A stretch of 64,000 bases of DNA from CAJCJE01 sp036494465 (lineage in GTDB: Bacteria > Actinomycetota > Actinomycetes > Mycobacteriales > Pseudonocardiaceae): assembly GCA_036494465.1 (NCBI GenBank), contig DASXOJ010000301.1:1-64000 (forward strand). The letters run 5' to 3'. A program made the position numbers and the translations under genes. Below the pieces are notes generated by a model. It was not told where the DNA came from. It saw nothing but the letters and a program-made list of their open reading frames with translations, and did not search any database. Shown one piece after another: positions 40,415 to 50,153 of the stretch (its first letter is position 1; every line of letters starts with the position of its first letter).

Positions 40415-42343
40415 TCAGCTACCCGTACACGAATAGAGGGTCTGTCCGCTCCCGCCATACACGACTGGATCCACCACCACGCAGTGCTGCCGGACCCAGT
40501 CGTCGCGCTGCGTGCTCGCGGTGCCGCCGCGCGCGAAGCCGCGCTGCTGCTGGCCGAGCACGAACCGCAGCTGACCTGTTGCTACCCAGTCCGCGAGTTG
40601 CGCGGTGGTGGGCGCGTTGTCCGTGCCGTCGAACCCGCCCATGCCGATCACGGTCACGTCGCTGCCGATAATCCACTGCGCGGCCTGCATGGACGGTTCC
40701 TCCAGTGCCAGTGTGATCCGCGCGTCCGGCGCCGTTTTGCTGACGTAGGCGAGGATCCGCTGGTCCTGCGCGGTCAATCCGGCCTGCTCGAACCCGCGCA
40801 TCCTCGGGGACGGCCCGGCCTGCGCCATCGCCCCGCCCGAACGCGTGCCCGCGAACGCGGTCGCGCCCGACCAGATCGCGGGCACCACCAGCAACGTCAG
40901 CGCGGCCAGCACCAACCCGGCTCGTCGCCCCCTGCCGAACCGCGCCCCCACCAGCGTGAGCACCGCCGCCGCGCCGAGCACCACGACCAGCGGCGCCGCC
41001 CAGCCGTGCCAGGCGGCATCGCGTTCCACCAGCACGTACGCCCAGATCGCCGAACCGGCGACCGCGAGCGGTAGCAACACCCACGCGACGCCGTCCGGTG
41101 CCCGGTACCAGCGCCAGAACGTGGCCAGACCCGCCGCCGCCAACGCGGCGATCGCGGGCGCGAGCGCGGTCGTGTAGTACGAGTGGAAGATGCCCTGCGC
41201 GAAGCTGAACACCAGGCCCATCACCACAAGCCAGCTGCCCCACATCAGCCACACACCGCGGTCGAAGCGCGATTCGATGCGCCGCCGCAGCACCAGCACC
41301 GCGACGAGTACGAGCAGGCACAACGGAATCAGCCAGCTGATCTGTCCGCCGACCGACGAGCCGAACATCCGCCCGATCCCGGTCCCGCCGCCGAACATCC
41401 CGCCGCCACCATGAAACGCTTCGCTGCCCCGGCCGCCAACATCGCCGCCCCGATCACCGAAGCCGCCACCCCCGAAGCCGCCGCCGTTGCCCCCGAAGCC
41501 GCCAGCCCGGCCGCCGGAGCCCTGGCCGAAGATCCGCCCGAACCCGTTGTAGGCGAAGATCAGGTTCAGCGCGGTGCCGTTGCTGCTGTTGTCCACGTAC
41601 GGTTTGGCGCCCGGCCACAGGTCGTGCAGCAGCGGCCACCAGAACGAACTCACCAGCAGCACGCCCGTCGCGGCGGCCAGCTCCCGCAGCTTCCTTTTCC
41701 AGGACGAGTCGCGACCGAACCAGTAGGCGAGCGCGAAGCCCGGCACCACGATCCACGCGGCCAGCATCTTGGTGGCGAACCCGCAGCCGAGAAAAAACGC
41801 GCACCACAGCAGCCGGCGATCACCGGCGAGCGTGCGGGTCAGCGCGTAGGCGGCGGCGACGAGCCACAGCACCAGCAGCGTGTCCGGGTTGTTCACGTGG
41901 TCGATGGCCACAGTGATCGGGGTGAGCGCGAGGATCAACGCGGCCAGCAGCGCGACATGCTCGCCCGCCCACCGGCGCACGGTGCGGTGCAGCAGGAACA
42001 CCGCTGCCGTTCCCTCGACCACCTGCGGCAGCAGCACCGACCAACCGTGGAAGCCGAAGATCCACACCGAGAACACCTGTGGCCACAACGCCATCGGCGG
42101 CTTGTCCACGGTGACCACGCCCGCCGGGTCGAACGCGCCGAACAGGAAGTTGGTGAAGCCCTGCGACATCGACTTGACGGCCGCCGTGTAGAAGGTGTTG
42201 CCCCAGTCGCCGTCCCAGCTGCCCCACGCGTAGAGCACGGCGGCCAGCAGGCAGATCACCGCCAACGTCAACGGTTGCCAGCGAATCGGCTGTGCAGCCC
42301 GAGCGGTTGTGGTCGGTTCGGTGGCGTGGATCGCCGCGGTCAT
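40415..42343 (-). CDS. GT39-like membrane glycosyltransferase with Gly-rich loop
   Basis: This 642-residue polytopic protein belongs to the ArnT/PMT-like glycosyltransferases, which use polyprenyl-phosphate sugars at the outer face of the membrane. The N-terminal acidic motif is YAWGSWDGDWGNTFYTAAVK, followed by VVTVDKPPMALWPQVFSVWI and about eleven membrane helices. An approximately 50-residue Gly/Phe-rich loop (GGFGGNGGGFGGGGFGDRGG onward) interrupts the middle; such loops are common in actinobacterial members. The ATG overlaps the GT2 stop, so the two enzymes probably work in sequence. Confidence 0.85.
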   Translation of the reverse strand: MTAAIHATEPTTTARAAQPIRWQPLTLAVICLLAAVLYAWGSWDGDWGNTFYTAAVKSMSQGFTNFLFGAFDPAGVVTVDKPPMALWPQVFSVWIFGFHGWSVLLPQVVEGTAAVFLLHRTVRRWAGEHVALLAALILALTPITVAIDHVNNPDTLLVLWLVAAAYALTRTLAGDRRLLWCAFFLGCGFATKMLAAWIVVPGFALAYWFGRDSSWKRKLRELAAATGVLLVSSFWWPLLHDLWPGAKPYVDNSSNGTALNLIFAYNGFGRIFGQGSGGRAGGFGGNGGGFGGGGFGDRGGDVGGRGSEAFHGGGGMFGGGTGIGRMFGSSVGGQISWLIPLCLLVLVAVLVLRRRIESRFDRGVWLMWGSWLVVMGLVFSFAQGIFHSYYTTALAPAIAALAAAGLATFWRWYRAPDGVAWVLLPLAVAGSAIWAYVLVERDAAWHGWAAPLVVVLGAAAVLTLVGARFGRGRRAGLVLAALTLLVVPAIWSGATAFAGTRSGGAMAQAGPSPRMRGFEQAGLTAQDQRILAYVSKTAPDARITLALEEPSMQAAQWIIGSDVTVIGMGGFDGTDNAPTTAQLADWVATGQLRFVLGQQQRGFARGGTASTQRDDWVRQHCVVVDPVVYGGSGQTLYSCTGS

Positions 42344-43239
42344 TCGGTTCCCATCGTGTTGTCGGTGCTGAGTAGCAGAGCAAATATGGCCACTGTGGAC
42401 AGTGCGCAGATGACGGCGAGCGAGACGATCGGCCAGCGCAGGCCGGTGCGGGGTCTGGCCACCACCGCGTCCGGATGGATCGGGGCAGGCGCGGGCCGGC
42501 GCGGCAGGTCGGCGACCCGGGCCGCGCCGGACGCCTTGGCGCGCGCGACCCGCAGCAGGCCGCGCAGGTCGGCGGCAACCGTGCTGCGCAGGTGCACCCG
42601 GGTGTCGGTGTCCTCGACCCAGTCGACCGGGACCTCGTGCACGCGCAGGCCGTTGTGTTCGGCGAGCAGCAGCAGTTCGGTGTCGAAGAACCAGGCGTCG
42701 TCGGCGACGTGCGCGAGCAGCGGCCGGATGACGGCGGTCCGCGCGGCCTTGAACCCGCACTGCGCGTCGGAGAAGCGGGCGCCGTGGGTGAGCCGGATCA
42801 GCGCGTTGTAGCAGCGCGAGATGAGCTCGCGCTTGGGGCCGCGCACGGTCCGGGCACCGGGGGCGAGCCGTGAGCCGATGGCGATGTCCGAGTGCCCGTT
42901 GACCAGGCTGGCCACCAGCGGCAGCAACGCGTCCAGGCCGGTGGACAGGTCGACGTCCATGTAGGCCACGACGTCCGCGTCACTGGTCGACCAGCCGCTG
43001 CGCAGCGCGAGACCGCGACCTTTGCGGTCCAATCTGGACAGTCGGACCCGGTCGGTGCGCGCGGCCAGGCCCGCCGCGACCGCCGGGGTGGCGTCCGTGC
43101 TGGCGTTGTCGACGATGGTGATCGTCCAGTCGAACGGGAAATGCGCGTCGAGGTAGTCGTGCAGCACCGCGACGCAGCCCGGCAACGCGCGCGCTTCGTT
43201 GTGGACCGGGATGACGATGTCCACCGCGGCACTCGTCAT
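42340..43239 (-). CDS. GT2 dolichyl-phosphate-mannose-synthase-like glycosyltransferase
   Basis: This 299-residue protein has a GT2 domain (AAVDIVIPVHNEARALPGCV; TIVDNASTDATPAV; the metal-binding DVDLSTGLDALL) and one C-terminal membrane helix (WPIVSLAVICALSTVAIFAL). It probably loads a sugar onto polyprenyl phosphate for the GT39 enzyme encoded next, with which it shares an ATGA overlap. ATG 43239 is preferred; GTG 43248 is an alternative. The sugar is unknown. Confidence 0.87.
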   Translation of the reverse strand: MTSAAVDIVIPVHNEARALPGCVAVLHDYLDAHFPFDWTITIVDNASTDATPAVAAGLAARTDRVRLSRLDRKGRGLALRSGWSTSDADVVAYMDVDLSTGLDALLPLVASLVNGHSDIAIGSRLAPGARTVRGPKRELISRCYNALIRLTHGARFSDAQCGFKAARTAVIRPLLAHVADDAWFFDTELLLLAEHNGLRVHEVPVDWVEDTDTRVHLRSTVAADLRGLLRVARAKASGAARVADLPRRPAPAPIHPDAVVARPRTGLRWPIVSLAVICALSTVAIFALLLSTDNTMGTE

Positions 43240-43380
43240 GTTCACCACCCTGAGCCAGTTCGGGTTACTCCTCGTACTGGATCAGTTATTCCCAGTGATC
43301 CTGCGAGCGTGCTCGACGCGAGCTGGCAGGAGCCTGGCAGAACGTAGCCCGATCGCGTGAAACCGGTTCTGAACAGCGAA

Positions 43381-43424
43381 AACGCCCACTTCCCTTCACG
43401 TTTCCGTGAAGCGAAGCAGGCGTT
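43381..43424 (-). terminator. terminator of the pit operon
   Basis: CTTCACG and CGTGAAG with a TTTC loop form the tip of a long imperfect hairpin that extends to AACGCC (43381-43386) and GGCGTT (43419-43424). It lies directly after the small membrane gene that ends the operon. Confidence 0.7.
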
Positions 43425-43439
43425 CCGGGCCCGGAAGGG

Positions 43440-43661
43440 TCAGGCGACGATCAGGTAGATCCCATAGGCGACGATCAGGATGCACGCCGCGAAGCAGATG
43501 ATCGAGCCGGTGAGCGGAGCCGCCCCCGACCCGCCTTGCTCCTTGAGCGTGGCTTGCCGGGACAGGCCGATCACACCGACCGAGAACAGCGCCACGACGC
43601 AGATCGTCGCGACCAAGCTGGCGATGAAGACCTCGCCGAGGTCACCCCACTGGATGTGCAT
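43440..43661 (-). CDS. small membrane protein encoded after pit
   Basis: This 73-residue protein has two membrane helices (VFIASLVATICVVALFSVGV; LTGSIICFAACILIVAYGIY) joined by a short polar loop (LSRQATLKEQGGSG). ATG 43661 lies 17 bases after the pit stop, behind a GGAGA-like site, so it is co-transcribed with the transporter. Similar small proteins follow pit in other actinobacteria; function unknown. Confidence 0.75.
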   Translation of the reverse strand: MHIQWGDLGEVFIASLVATICVVALFSVGVIGLSRQATLKEQGGSGAAPLTGSIICFAACILIVAYGIYLIVA

Positions 43662-43678
43662 GGCGTTTCTCTCCGTAC

Positions 43679-44830
<1,152 letters not shown>

Positions 44831-45352
44831 GGGCCACCTCCGGTAGGGGACGGTCGTCGCGAACGGTAACGAGCCAGGGGAAACAGCACATGAATCGCGT
44901 ACTTCGGTTGCGTACCGACACGGCAGTTACTGCCGCGCTGGTGACGTGGCGGTGAGTACACGCTGAGTGAAGCGGGTGACATCGCTGACCGTGTCCACCC
45001 GGGTACTGAAAGCGATTCAACTTATCCGGTAAAGACCCTGGCCGGACAGTGTTTTTGTCACCAGATCGAACTAGTGTGACGGCGTGACGGGGGGTACTCT
45101 CTGTTACGCCGCTCGGGTTACCGCGGTAATGCTCGAAGTGGTGACCCCGAGTGCTCAGTCGCAGGTTGTTGTGTGCCGGTCGAGAACCCGCCGGCCCGTG
45201 TCCCATGGGCTATCAAGTCGGGAGGCCCTCGAGGTGTCAGCGGGTTCGTCTATGTACTTTGCCGGTTTGCCGCGCGCGGTTCGCCGCGTCGTTGCGGCAA
45301 CGCACACACGGTGCGCGCTACCGTCGGTTGTCGACCGGACGGGGGCACGCGC
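44831..45352. other. intergenic region between pit and second sigma gene
   Basis: These 522 bases separate two divergent genes. Apart from the PHO-box-like repeats, I see a perfect 12-base palindrome TTACCGCGGTAA near 45118-45130. The open frames present lack ribosome sites and recognisable sequence, so I call no gene here. Confidence 0.5.
44940..44967 (-). promoter_or_regulatory. candidate PHO box upstream of pit
   Basis: On the minus strand, CTCAGC, CTCACC and GTCACC occur with an exact 11-base period. PhoP sites in Streptomyces are 11-base direct repeats of a GTTCACC-like core. It is about 110 bases from the pit start, a reasonable distance. The match to the consensus is partial. Confidence 0.4.
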
Positions 45353-46117
45353 ATGACCGAGACGATCGTGGATGGCGTCGGCAACGGCGCCGCCCTGCCC
45401 TTCAGTCCAGGGGCGCAGGGCTTTGTCAGGGAACTTCAGGATGAGCTGCCCGTCGTGTTGAGCGGCGAGCTGGCCAATTCGGTGGTGCCGGAACTGGAAA
45501 CCGTGCGCGAGCCGGACACCCGGCCAGTCATCCGCCCGGTGCAGTTGTCCACCCCACCGGGTGACATCGCGGCCACGGTCGCGGATGCGGTCGGTGGTGA
45601 CGTGCGCGCGGTGGACCGGTTGTTGGCACAGGTCCGGCCCCTGGTGGTGCGGTATTGCCGGGCCAGGGTCGGTCGTCAGGAACGCTCGTTCGCGTCGGCT
45701 GATGATGTGGCGCAGGAAGTGTGTCTGGCGGTGTTGACCGCGCTGCCTTCCTACCGTGATCAGGGCAGGCCGTTTTTGGCGTTCGTGTACGGCATCGCGG
45801 CGCACAAGGTCGCCGACGCGCATCGGGCCGCGGCGCGGAATCGGTCGGAGCCGGTCGCGGACGTGCCGGACGAGCCGGATGATCAGGCTGGTCCGGAGCA
45901 GCGGGCGATGCGTGGTGAGCTCTCGGGTGAGATGGCGGAGTTGTTGAAGGTGTTGCCGCCCAAGCAGCGCGAGATCGTGGTGTTGCGGGTGGTGGTGGGT
46001 TTGTCGGCGGAGGAGACCGCGGATGCGGTCGGGTCGACGCCGGGTGCGGTGCGGGTGGCTCAGCATCGTGCCTTGACCAGGCTCCGCGCGGCACTCCCCG
46101 ACATGTACCGGGATTGA
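45353..46117 (+). CDS. ShbA-like RNA polymerase sigma factor (long form)
   Basis: This 254-residue sigma factor has an N-terminal extension of about 75 residues not found in the 195-residue paralogue at 24692-25279. Beyond it the two are nearly identical over region 2 (ASADDVAQEVCLAVLTALPS; YRDQGRPFLAFVYGIAAHKV) and region 4 (LPPKQREIVVLRVVVGLSAE; AVGSTPGAVRVAQHRAL). The ShbA group controls the housekeeping sigma gene in Streptomyces. ATG 45353 is preceded by GGGGG. A textbook terminator follows. No anti-sigma factor is adjacent. Confidence 0.9.
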   Translation: MTETIVDGVGNGAALPFSPGAQGFVRELQDELPVVLSGELANSVVPELETVREPDTRPVIRPVQLSTPPGDIAATVADAVGGDVRAVDRLLAQVRPLVVRYCRARVGRQERSFASADDVAQEVCLAVLTALPSYRDQGRPFLAFVYGIAAHKVADAHRAAARNRSEPVADVPDEPDDQAGPEQRAMRGELSGEMAELLKVLPPKQREIVVLRVVVGLSAEETADAVGSTPGAVRVAQHRALTRLRAALPDMYRD

Positions 46118-46122
46118 CCAGA

Positions 46123-46159
46123 AACGGCACATCGGAAACCCGATGTGCCGTTCTTTTTT
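46123..46159 (+). terminator. classical intrinsic terminator after sigma gene
   Basis: AACGGCACATCGG and CCGATGTGCCGTT form a perfect 13-bp stem with a 4-base loop, followed by C and TTTTTT. It also faces the end of the convergent operon at 46171. Confidence 0.95.
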
Positions 46160-46170
46160 GAGTATTTTCC

Positions 46171-46590
46171 TTAGCTGCCGAGCAGGCGGGACAGCGCGTC
46201 CCGCGCGGCAGTGCTCTTCTTGGCCACCTCGGTCAGCACCTCTGCCAGACCGACCAGCCACTCGTCCAGACCGACCTGCTTGCGGCTGATCACCACGTCC
46301 CGCACGACCTTGCGGATCTCCGCGTCCACGCCGCGCTTGCCCTGCCGCAGTTCGAGTTGGCGGTCACCGCCGAACACCCGCACCGCGACCGGTTGCCCCG
46401 GCCTGCCGCCGACCCGGTCCGCCATCGACCTGCGGTACTCGATCTCCACCATGTCCTCGGGCAGTGCCGAACCGAGCGTGCCGGTCAGCACCCGCGCGTA
46501 GGACTCCACGTCCGATCGGTCCGCCTTGAGCGCGGCGATCATCATGTGCATGTCCCACGCGGGCATGATCTCCCCGCTGCCTTCGGTCAC
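46171..46590 (-). CDS. unknown protein at the end of the YbjQ operon
   Basis: This 139-residue protein has no domain I recognise. It contains MHMMIAALKADRSDVESYAR, a central strand-rich part (VAVRVFGGDRQLELRQGKRG) and a helical C-terminus (WLVGLAEVLTEVAKKSTAAR). GTG 46590 overlaps the stop of the upstream YbjQ gene, so it belongs to the same operon and probably the same process. No membrane segment or signal peptide is present. Confidence 0.7.
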   Translation of the reverse strand: MTEGSGEIMPAWDMHMMIAALKADRSDVESYARVLTGTLGSALPEDMVEIEYRRSMADRVGGRPGQPVAVRVFGGDRQLELRQGKRGVDAEIRKVVRDVVISRKQVGLDEWLVGLAEVLTEVAKKSTAARDALSRLLGS

Positions 46591-47408
46591 GAGTCCACCA
46601 ACGGCAGCACCAGCTGCGGCTTCGCGATGGTGTGGTCCGCCCGAAGCGGCCGGATCGCCGTGCCGATCGCGAAGAACTCGGTGGTGTGCCCGCCCCAGCG
46701 GTGCGGCAGCGACAACAACTGCACGCCGACGATGCCTTCCGCGTGCAGCGCCTCGGCTTCCGCCTGCATCCGGCTCATCGCGAGCTCACGCGCGTCGTAG
46801 AGGGCCTCGGTGAACTGCGGGACCTCGATGTTCTGGCCGATGTTGCCGATCGCCTGCCAGAACCGCTGGTGCGCGATGTGGTAGACGCACGAACCCATCA
46901 CCATGCCCTGCGGCGCGTACCCGCTCTGGATCAACGTCCAGAAGTCCTGTCCGTTCAGGTCCGAGGTGAACGGTTTGCCGGTGTTCGGCTTCCAGTTCCC
47001 GCCATCCTCCGCCTTCACCGCGGTGCCGACCGCGATGAACTCGGCGAGGTCGTTGCCGAACTCCTTGAACTCGATGTCCAGCCGGACCCCGACGATGCCG
47101 TCCGCGCCGAGCACGTCGGCCTCCGCCTCCATCCGCGACATGGCCAGCTCGCGGGCGTGGTACATGGCGTTGGACAGGGTGTCCAGTTCCTGGTTCTTGC
47201 TCCACCGGCCCATCTGGAAGCCGACGTGGTAGATGCTGGTGCCCAGCACGAGACCCAGGGGACGGAACCCGGCCTCGCGGACGAGCAGAAACTCGTTGAC
47301 GCTCAGGTCCGAGGTGAACAGGGTCGTCGACTGACCCGGTTTCATCTCGGCCAGTCGACGCATCGCATCCTCGGGGATGTTCTGGTCGTCGATATCCGCG
47401 TTGGTCAT
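46587..47408 (-). CDS. tandem YbjQ/UPF0145 (putative heavy-metal-binding) protein 1
   Basis: This 273-residue protein contains two YbjQ-like repeats. Each has a strand-rich start, then ARELAMSRM-x-AEA and a (G)IVGV strand: YHARELAMSRMEAEADVLGA with DGIVGVRL, and YDARELAMSRMQAEAEALHA with EGIVGVQL. YbjQ domains form pentamers in known structures, and metal binding is only a database label. The start is ATG 47408. It is 9 bases downstream of a second two-domain YbjQ gene and overlaps the following gene. Confidence 0.8.
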   Translation of the reverse strand: MTNADIDDQNIPEDAMRRLAEMKPGQSTTLFTSDLSVNEFLLVREAGFRPLGLVLGTSIYHVGFQMGRWSKNQELDTLSNAMYHARELAMSRMEAEADVLGADGIVGVRLDIEFKEFGNDLAEFIAVGTAVKAEDGGNWKPNTGKPFTSDLNGQDFWTLIQSGYAPQGMVMGSCVYHIAHQRFWQAIGNIGQNIEVPQFTEALYDARELAMSRMQAEAEALHAEGIVGVQLLSLPHRWGGHTTEFFAIGTAIRPLRADHTIAKPQLVLPLVDS

Positions 47409-47417
47409 GGGTTTCCC

Positions 47418-48293
47418 TTATCGAGTGTCGTCGCGCCGCCGCAACGGCATGATCTTGAGCGCCGAGGTCGGCGCGGACTTGCCGGTGTGGAACCGGGAGA
47501 TCGCGGTGCCGAAGACCGCCGATTCCGCGCACAGCAACCGGGTGTTGTTCGCCTCCTGGTGCCAGGACCGCAGCGTCATATCGGAGACGATCACGCCGTC
47601 CGCGCTGCCCTTCTTCGCATACGCCGCCAGCCGTTCCCTGGCGTGCGACCGGACCGACGTGATCAACAGCGTGTACGCGTTCACCTCGGTGTTGCCCGCC
47701 ATCACCGACAGTTGCGACGCGCTCGTCCAGTCCAGGTAACGGCTTTCCACCGCGATGCCGATCGCCAGCCGGTTCGGCACCCAGCCCGCGTGCATCAGCT
47801 TGGCCACGTCCTGGCCGGGCAGTTGCGTCGTGAACAGCGACCGTGGCCGCTTCTTCGAGTTCGCCCGCACCGCGGTGCCCAGGGCGACGAACTCCTGGTT
47901 GTTCTCGCCGAGCTTGGTCTGCGTCAACTTGATGCCGACCACGCCGTCCGCGCCCATCGCGCGCGCCTCGGTCAACATCCGGCCCAGCGCGGTGTTGTAG
48001 CCGTGATAGAGCGCGTCGACATAGGGCCGGAAACTCACCGACGACTGGTAGAACCCGCCGTAACCGCCGTTGCCGTAACCGCTGCCGCCGCCGTAGCCAC
48101 CGCTGTACCCGCCGACCCAGCCGATGTACTGCACGATGCAGCCCATCACCTCGCCGACCGGACTGAGCCCGACGGACTCGACGCCGACCGCGCCCGCCAC
48201 CGGAAGTAGCGATGTGCGCAGGCCGGCGGCGTCGTACCGGGCGAGCCGGTTACGCGCCGAGTCCGGCAGCCAGTTCGCGTCCGTGTCGGCCAC
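47418..48293 (-). CDS. tandem YbjQ/UPF0145 protein 2 with Gly/Tyr-rich loop
   Basis: This 291-residue protein again has two YbjQ-like units (ALGRMLTEARAMGADGVVGI; HARERLAAYAKKGSADGVIV). A Gly/Tyr-rich loop interrupts the first (GGYSGGYGGGSGYGNGGYGG). GTG 48293 is chosen because GAGGAGG lies just upstream; GTG 48311 is also in frame. It is the first gene of the three-gene operon. The family function is unknown. Confidence 0.78.
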   Translation of the reverse strand: MADTDANWLPDSARNRLARYDAAGLRTSLLPVAGAVGVESVGLSPVGEVMGCIVQYIGWVGGYSGGYGGGSGYGNGGYGGFYQSSVSFRPYVDALYHGYNTALGRMLTEARAMGADGVVGIKLTQTKLGENNQEFVALGTAVRANSKKRPRSLFTTQLPGQDVAKLMHAGWVPNRLAIGIAVESRYLDWTSASQLSVMAGNTEVNAYTLLITSVRSHARERLAAYAKKGSADGVIVSDMTLRSWHQEANNTRLLCAESAVFGTAISRFHTGKSAPTSALKIMPLRRRDDTR

Positions 48294-48549
48294 CCTGACC
48301 TCCTCGTCCACACCGTGACCGGGTGCTTGTTGTTCATCGTGCCACGACCCGCCGGAGTGCGGGTGGTGACTACTCCTTACCTACAGGTGATCTCCGGCAT
48401 GACCGGGGGTGCTCACGCGGCGAACAGCGTTTTTCCAGCTGGTGGCAGTCAATGCCGCGTTTAACCGTGTGTTCGGATTGAGACCTGCGATTGTGACTCT
48501 TGTGACTAGGCTCACCAGCCAGTGAAGTAACACGGCAGAAGGAGCGCTA

Positions 48550-50091
48550 GTGACTTCAGTAGAAGCGGGGGCAGTGCCCTCGGCATCGGGAGGGACGATC
48601 CGGAGCACCATCCCGGCTCGGATCGACCGGCTGCCCTGGTCGGGTTTTCACACCAAGCTGATCATTGCCCTGGGGGTCGCTTGGATTCTCGACGGTCTGG
48701 AAATCACGGTCGCCAGCTCGGTGGCCGGCATTCTCACGCACGCCGACACGCTCAACCTCACCCCGGCTCTCTCCAATGACCTCGGTACCCCGTACCTGGC
48801 GGGCGAGATCCTGGGCGCACTGATATTCGGCATGTTCTCCGACCGCTGGGGGCGGCGGAACCTGTTCATGATCACCTTGGCCGTGTACTTGGTTGGCAGC
48901 GGCCTGAGCGCCCTGACACTGGGGTCGAGTACCGGCTGGGTGATCTTCCTGTTCGGCACCCGCGTCGTCGCCGGTATGGGTATCGGTGGTGAGACCGCGG
49001 CCATCAACTCCGCGATCGACGAGATGATCCCGGCCAAGTACCGAGGCCGGGTCGACATCGGCATCAACGGCACGTACTGGGCGGGCGCCATGCTCGGTTC
49101 GGCCGCGACCCTGCTGTTCCTCAACGCCATTCCGGAGAGCATCGGCTGGCGGCTGGGCTTCCTGCTCGGCCCGGTGGTCGGCATCTTCATCATCTACATC
49201 CGCCGCAACCTGCCGGAAAGTCCACGCTGGCAGATCATGCACGGGCGCGAGGCCGGCGCGGAAGAATCGATCAGCTACATCGAGGCGGAGGTCGCCAAGA
49301 GCGGCGTCACCCTGCCACCGATCGACGACGACCTCGCCATCGAGGTCAAACCCACCGACCAGCGCGGTTATCTGACCCTGTTGCGGATGCTGTTCACCAG
49401 GTATCCGTCCAGATCGGTACTGGGCGCGGGACTGATGATCACCCAGTCCTTCCTGTACAACGCCATCTTCTTCAGCTTCACCACGGTGCTGACGGCGTTC
49501 TACGGCGTGTCCGGTGGCGCACCGCTGTACCTGCTGGCGTTCTCGATCGGCAACCTGATTGGACCGCTGGTACTCGGGCCGTTGTTCGACACCATCGGCC
49601 GCAGGCAGATGATCGGTGGCACGTACCTGCTCGCCGGGGTGCTGCTGGCGATCGTCGGCGTGCTGTTCAACTCGGGCGTGCTCAACGCGTTGGGGCTGAC
49701 CATCGCCTTCGCGATCGTGTTCTTCTTCGCGTCGGCCGGTGCGAGTGCCGCGTACCTGACGGTCAGTGAGATCTTCCCGCAGGAGGTCCGAGCCAAGGCG
49801 ATCGGCGTGTTCTACTCGATCTCCCAGGGCGCGGGCATCGTGGCCAACCTGTTCTTCGGCGCGTTGATCGGCACCAGCAAGCATCCGCCGACCTCGGGCC
49901 TGTTCGTCGGTTACCTCTCCGGCGCGGGCATCATGGTCATCGGTGGCCTGATCGCCGTGTTCCTCGGCGTGGACGCCGCTGGCAAGTCGCTGGAGGACGT
50001 GGCAACGCCGCTGTCGGTGGTGCAGCGCGTGGCCAACATCGAATCCATGGGACACCGGCCGCCGTCGGCTCGACCCGACGCGACCGACTGA
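48550..50091 (+). CDS. MFS transporter, sugar/aromatic-acid symporter type
   Basis: This 513-residue protein has twelve membrane helices. The MFS loop 2-3 motif reads GMFSDRWGRRNLFMI, and its second-half copy GPLFDTIGRRQMIGG. A GTRVVAGMGIGGETAAINS segment and the charged loop YIRRNLPESPRWQIMHGREA are typical of the sugar porter and aromatic acid/H+ symporter families. GTG 48550 follows AAGGAG. It stands alone with a strong terminator behind it. Substrate unknown. Confidence 0.9.
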   Translation: MTSVEAGAVPSASGGTIRSTIPARIDRLPWSGFHTKLIIALGVAWILDGLEITVASSVAGILTHADTLNLTPALSNDLGTPYLAGEILGALIFGMFSDRWGRRNLFMITLAVYLVGSGLSALTLGSSTGWVIFLFGTRVVAGMGIGGETAAINSAIDEMIPAKYRGRVDIGINGTYWAGAMLGSAATLLFLNAIPESIGWRLGFLLGPVVGIFIIYIRRNLPESPRWQIMHGREAGAEESISYIEAEVAKSGVTLPPIDDDLAIEVKPTDQRGYLTLLRMLFTRYPSRSVLGAGLMITQSFLYNAIFFSFTTVLTAFYGVSGGAPLYLLAFSIGNLIGPLVLGPLFDTIGRRQMIGGTYLLAGVLLAIVGVLFNSGVLNALGLTIAFAIVFFFASAGASAAYLTVSEIFPQEVRAKAIGVFYSISQGAGIVANLFFGALIGTSKHPPTSGLFVGYLSGAGIMVIGGLIAVFLGVDAAGKSLEDVATPLSVVQRVANIESMGHRPPSARPDATD

Positions 50092-50105
50092 GTCCGGACT
50101 ACGGC

Positions 50106-50140
50106 AAACGGGCGCCTTCCCTTGTGGGAGGCGCCCGTTT
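50106..50140 (+). terminator. terminator between convergent MFS and lipoprotein genes
   Basis: AAACGGGCGCC and GGCGCCCGTTT are perfect 11-bp arms, with CTTCCC/GGGAG extending the stem, so the hairpin can serve both strands. It lies 15 bases after the MFS stop and 14 bases from the lipoprotein gene's stop. Confidence 0.85.
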
Positions 50141-50153
50141 CGCGTTCCTGGAG

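Noticed and set aside
44831..45352. Short ORFs (about 45084-45356) ahead of the second sigma gene
   Set aside because: They lack ribosome sites and run into the sigma coding sequence in other frames.
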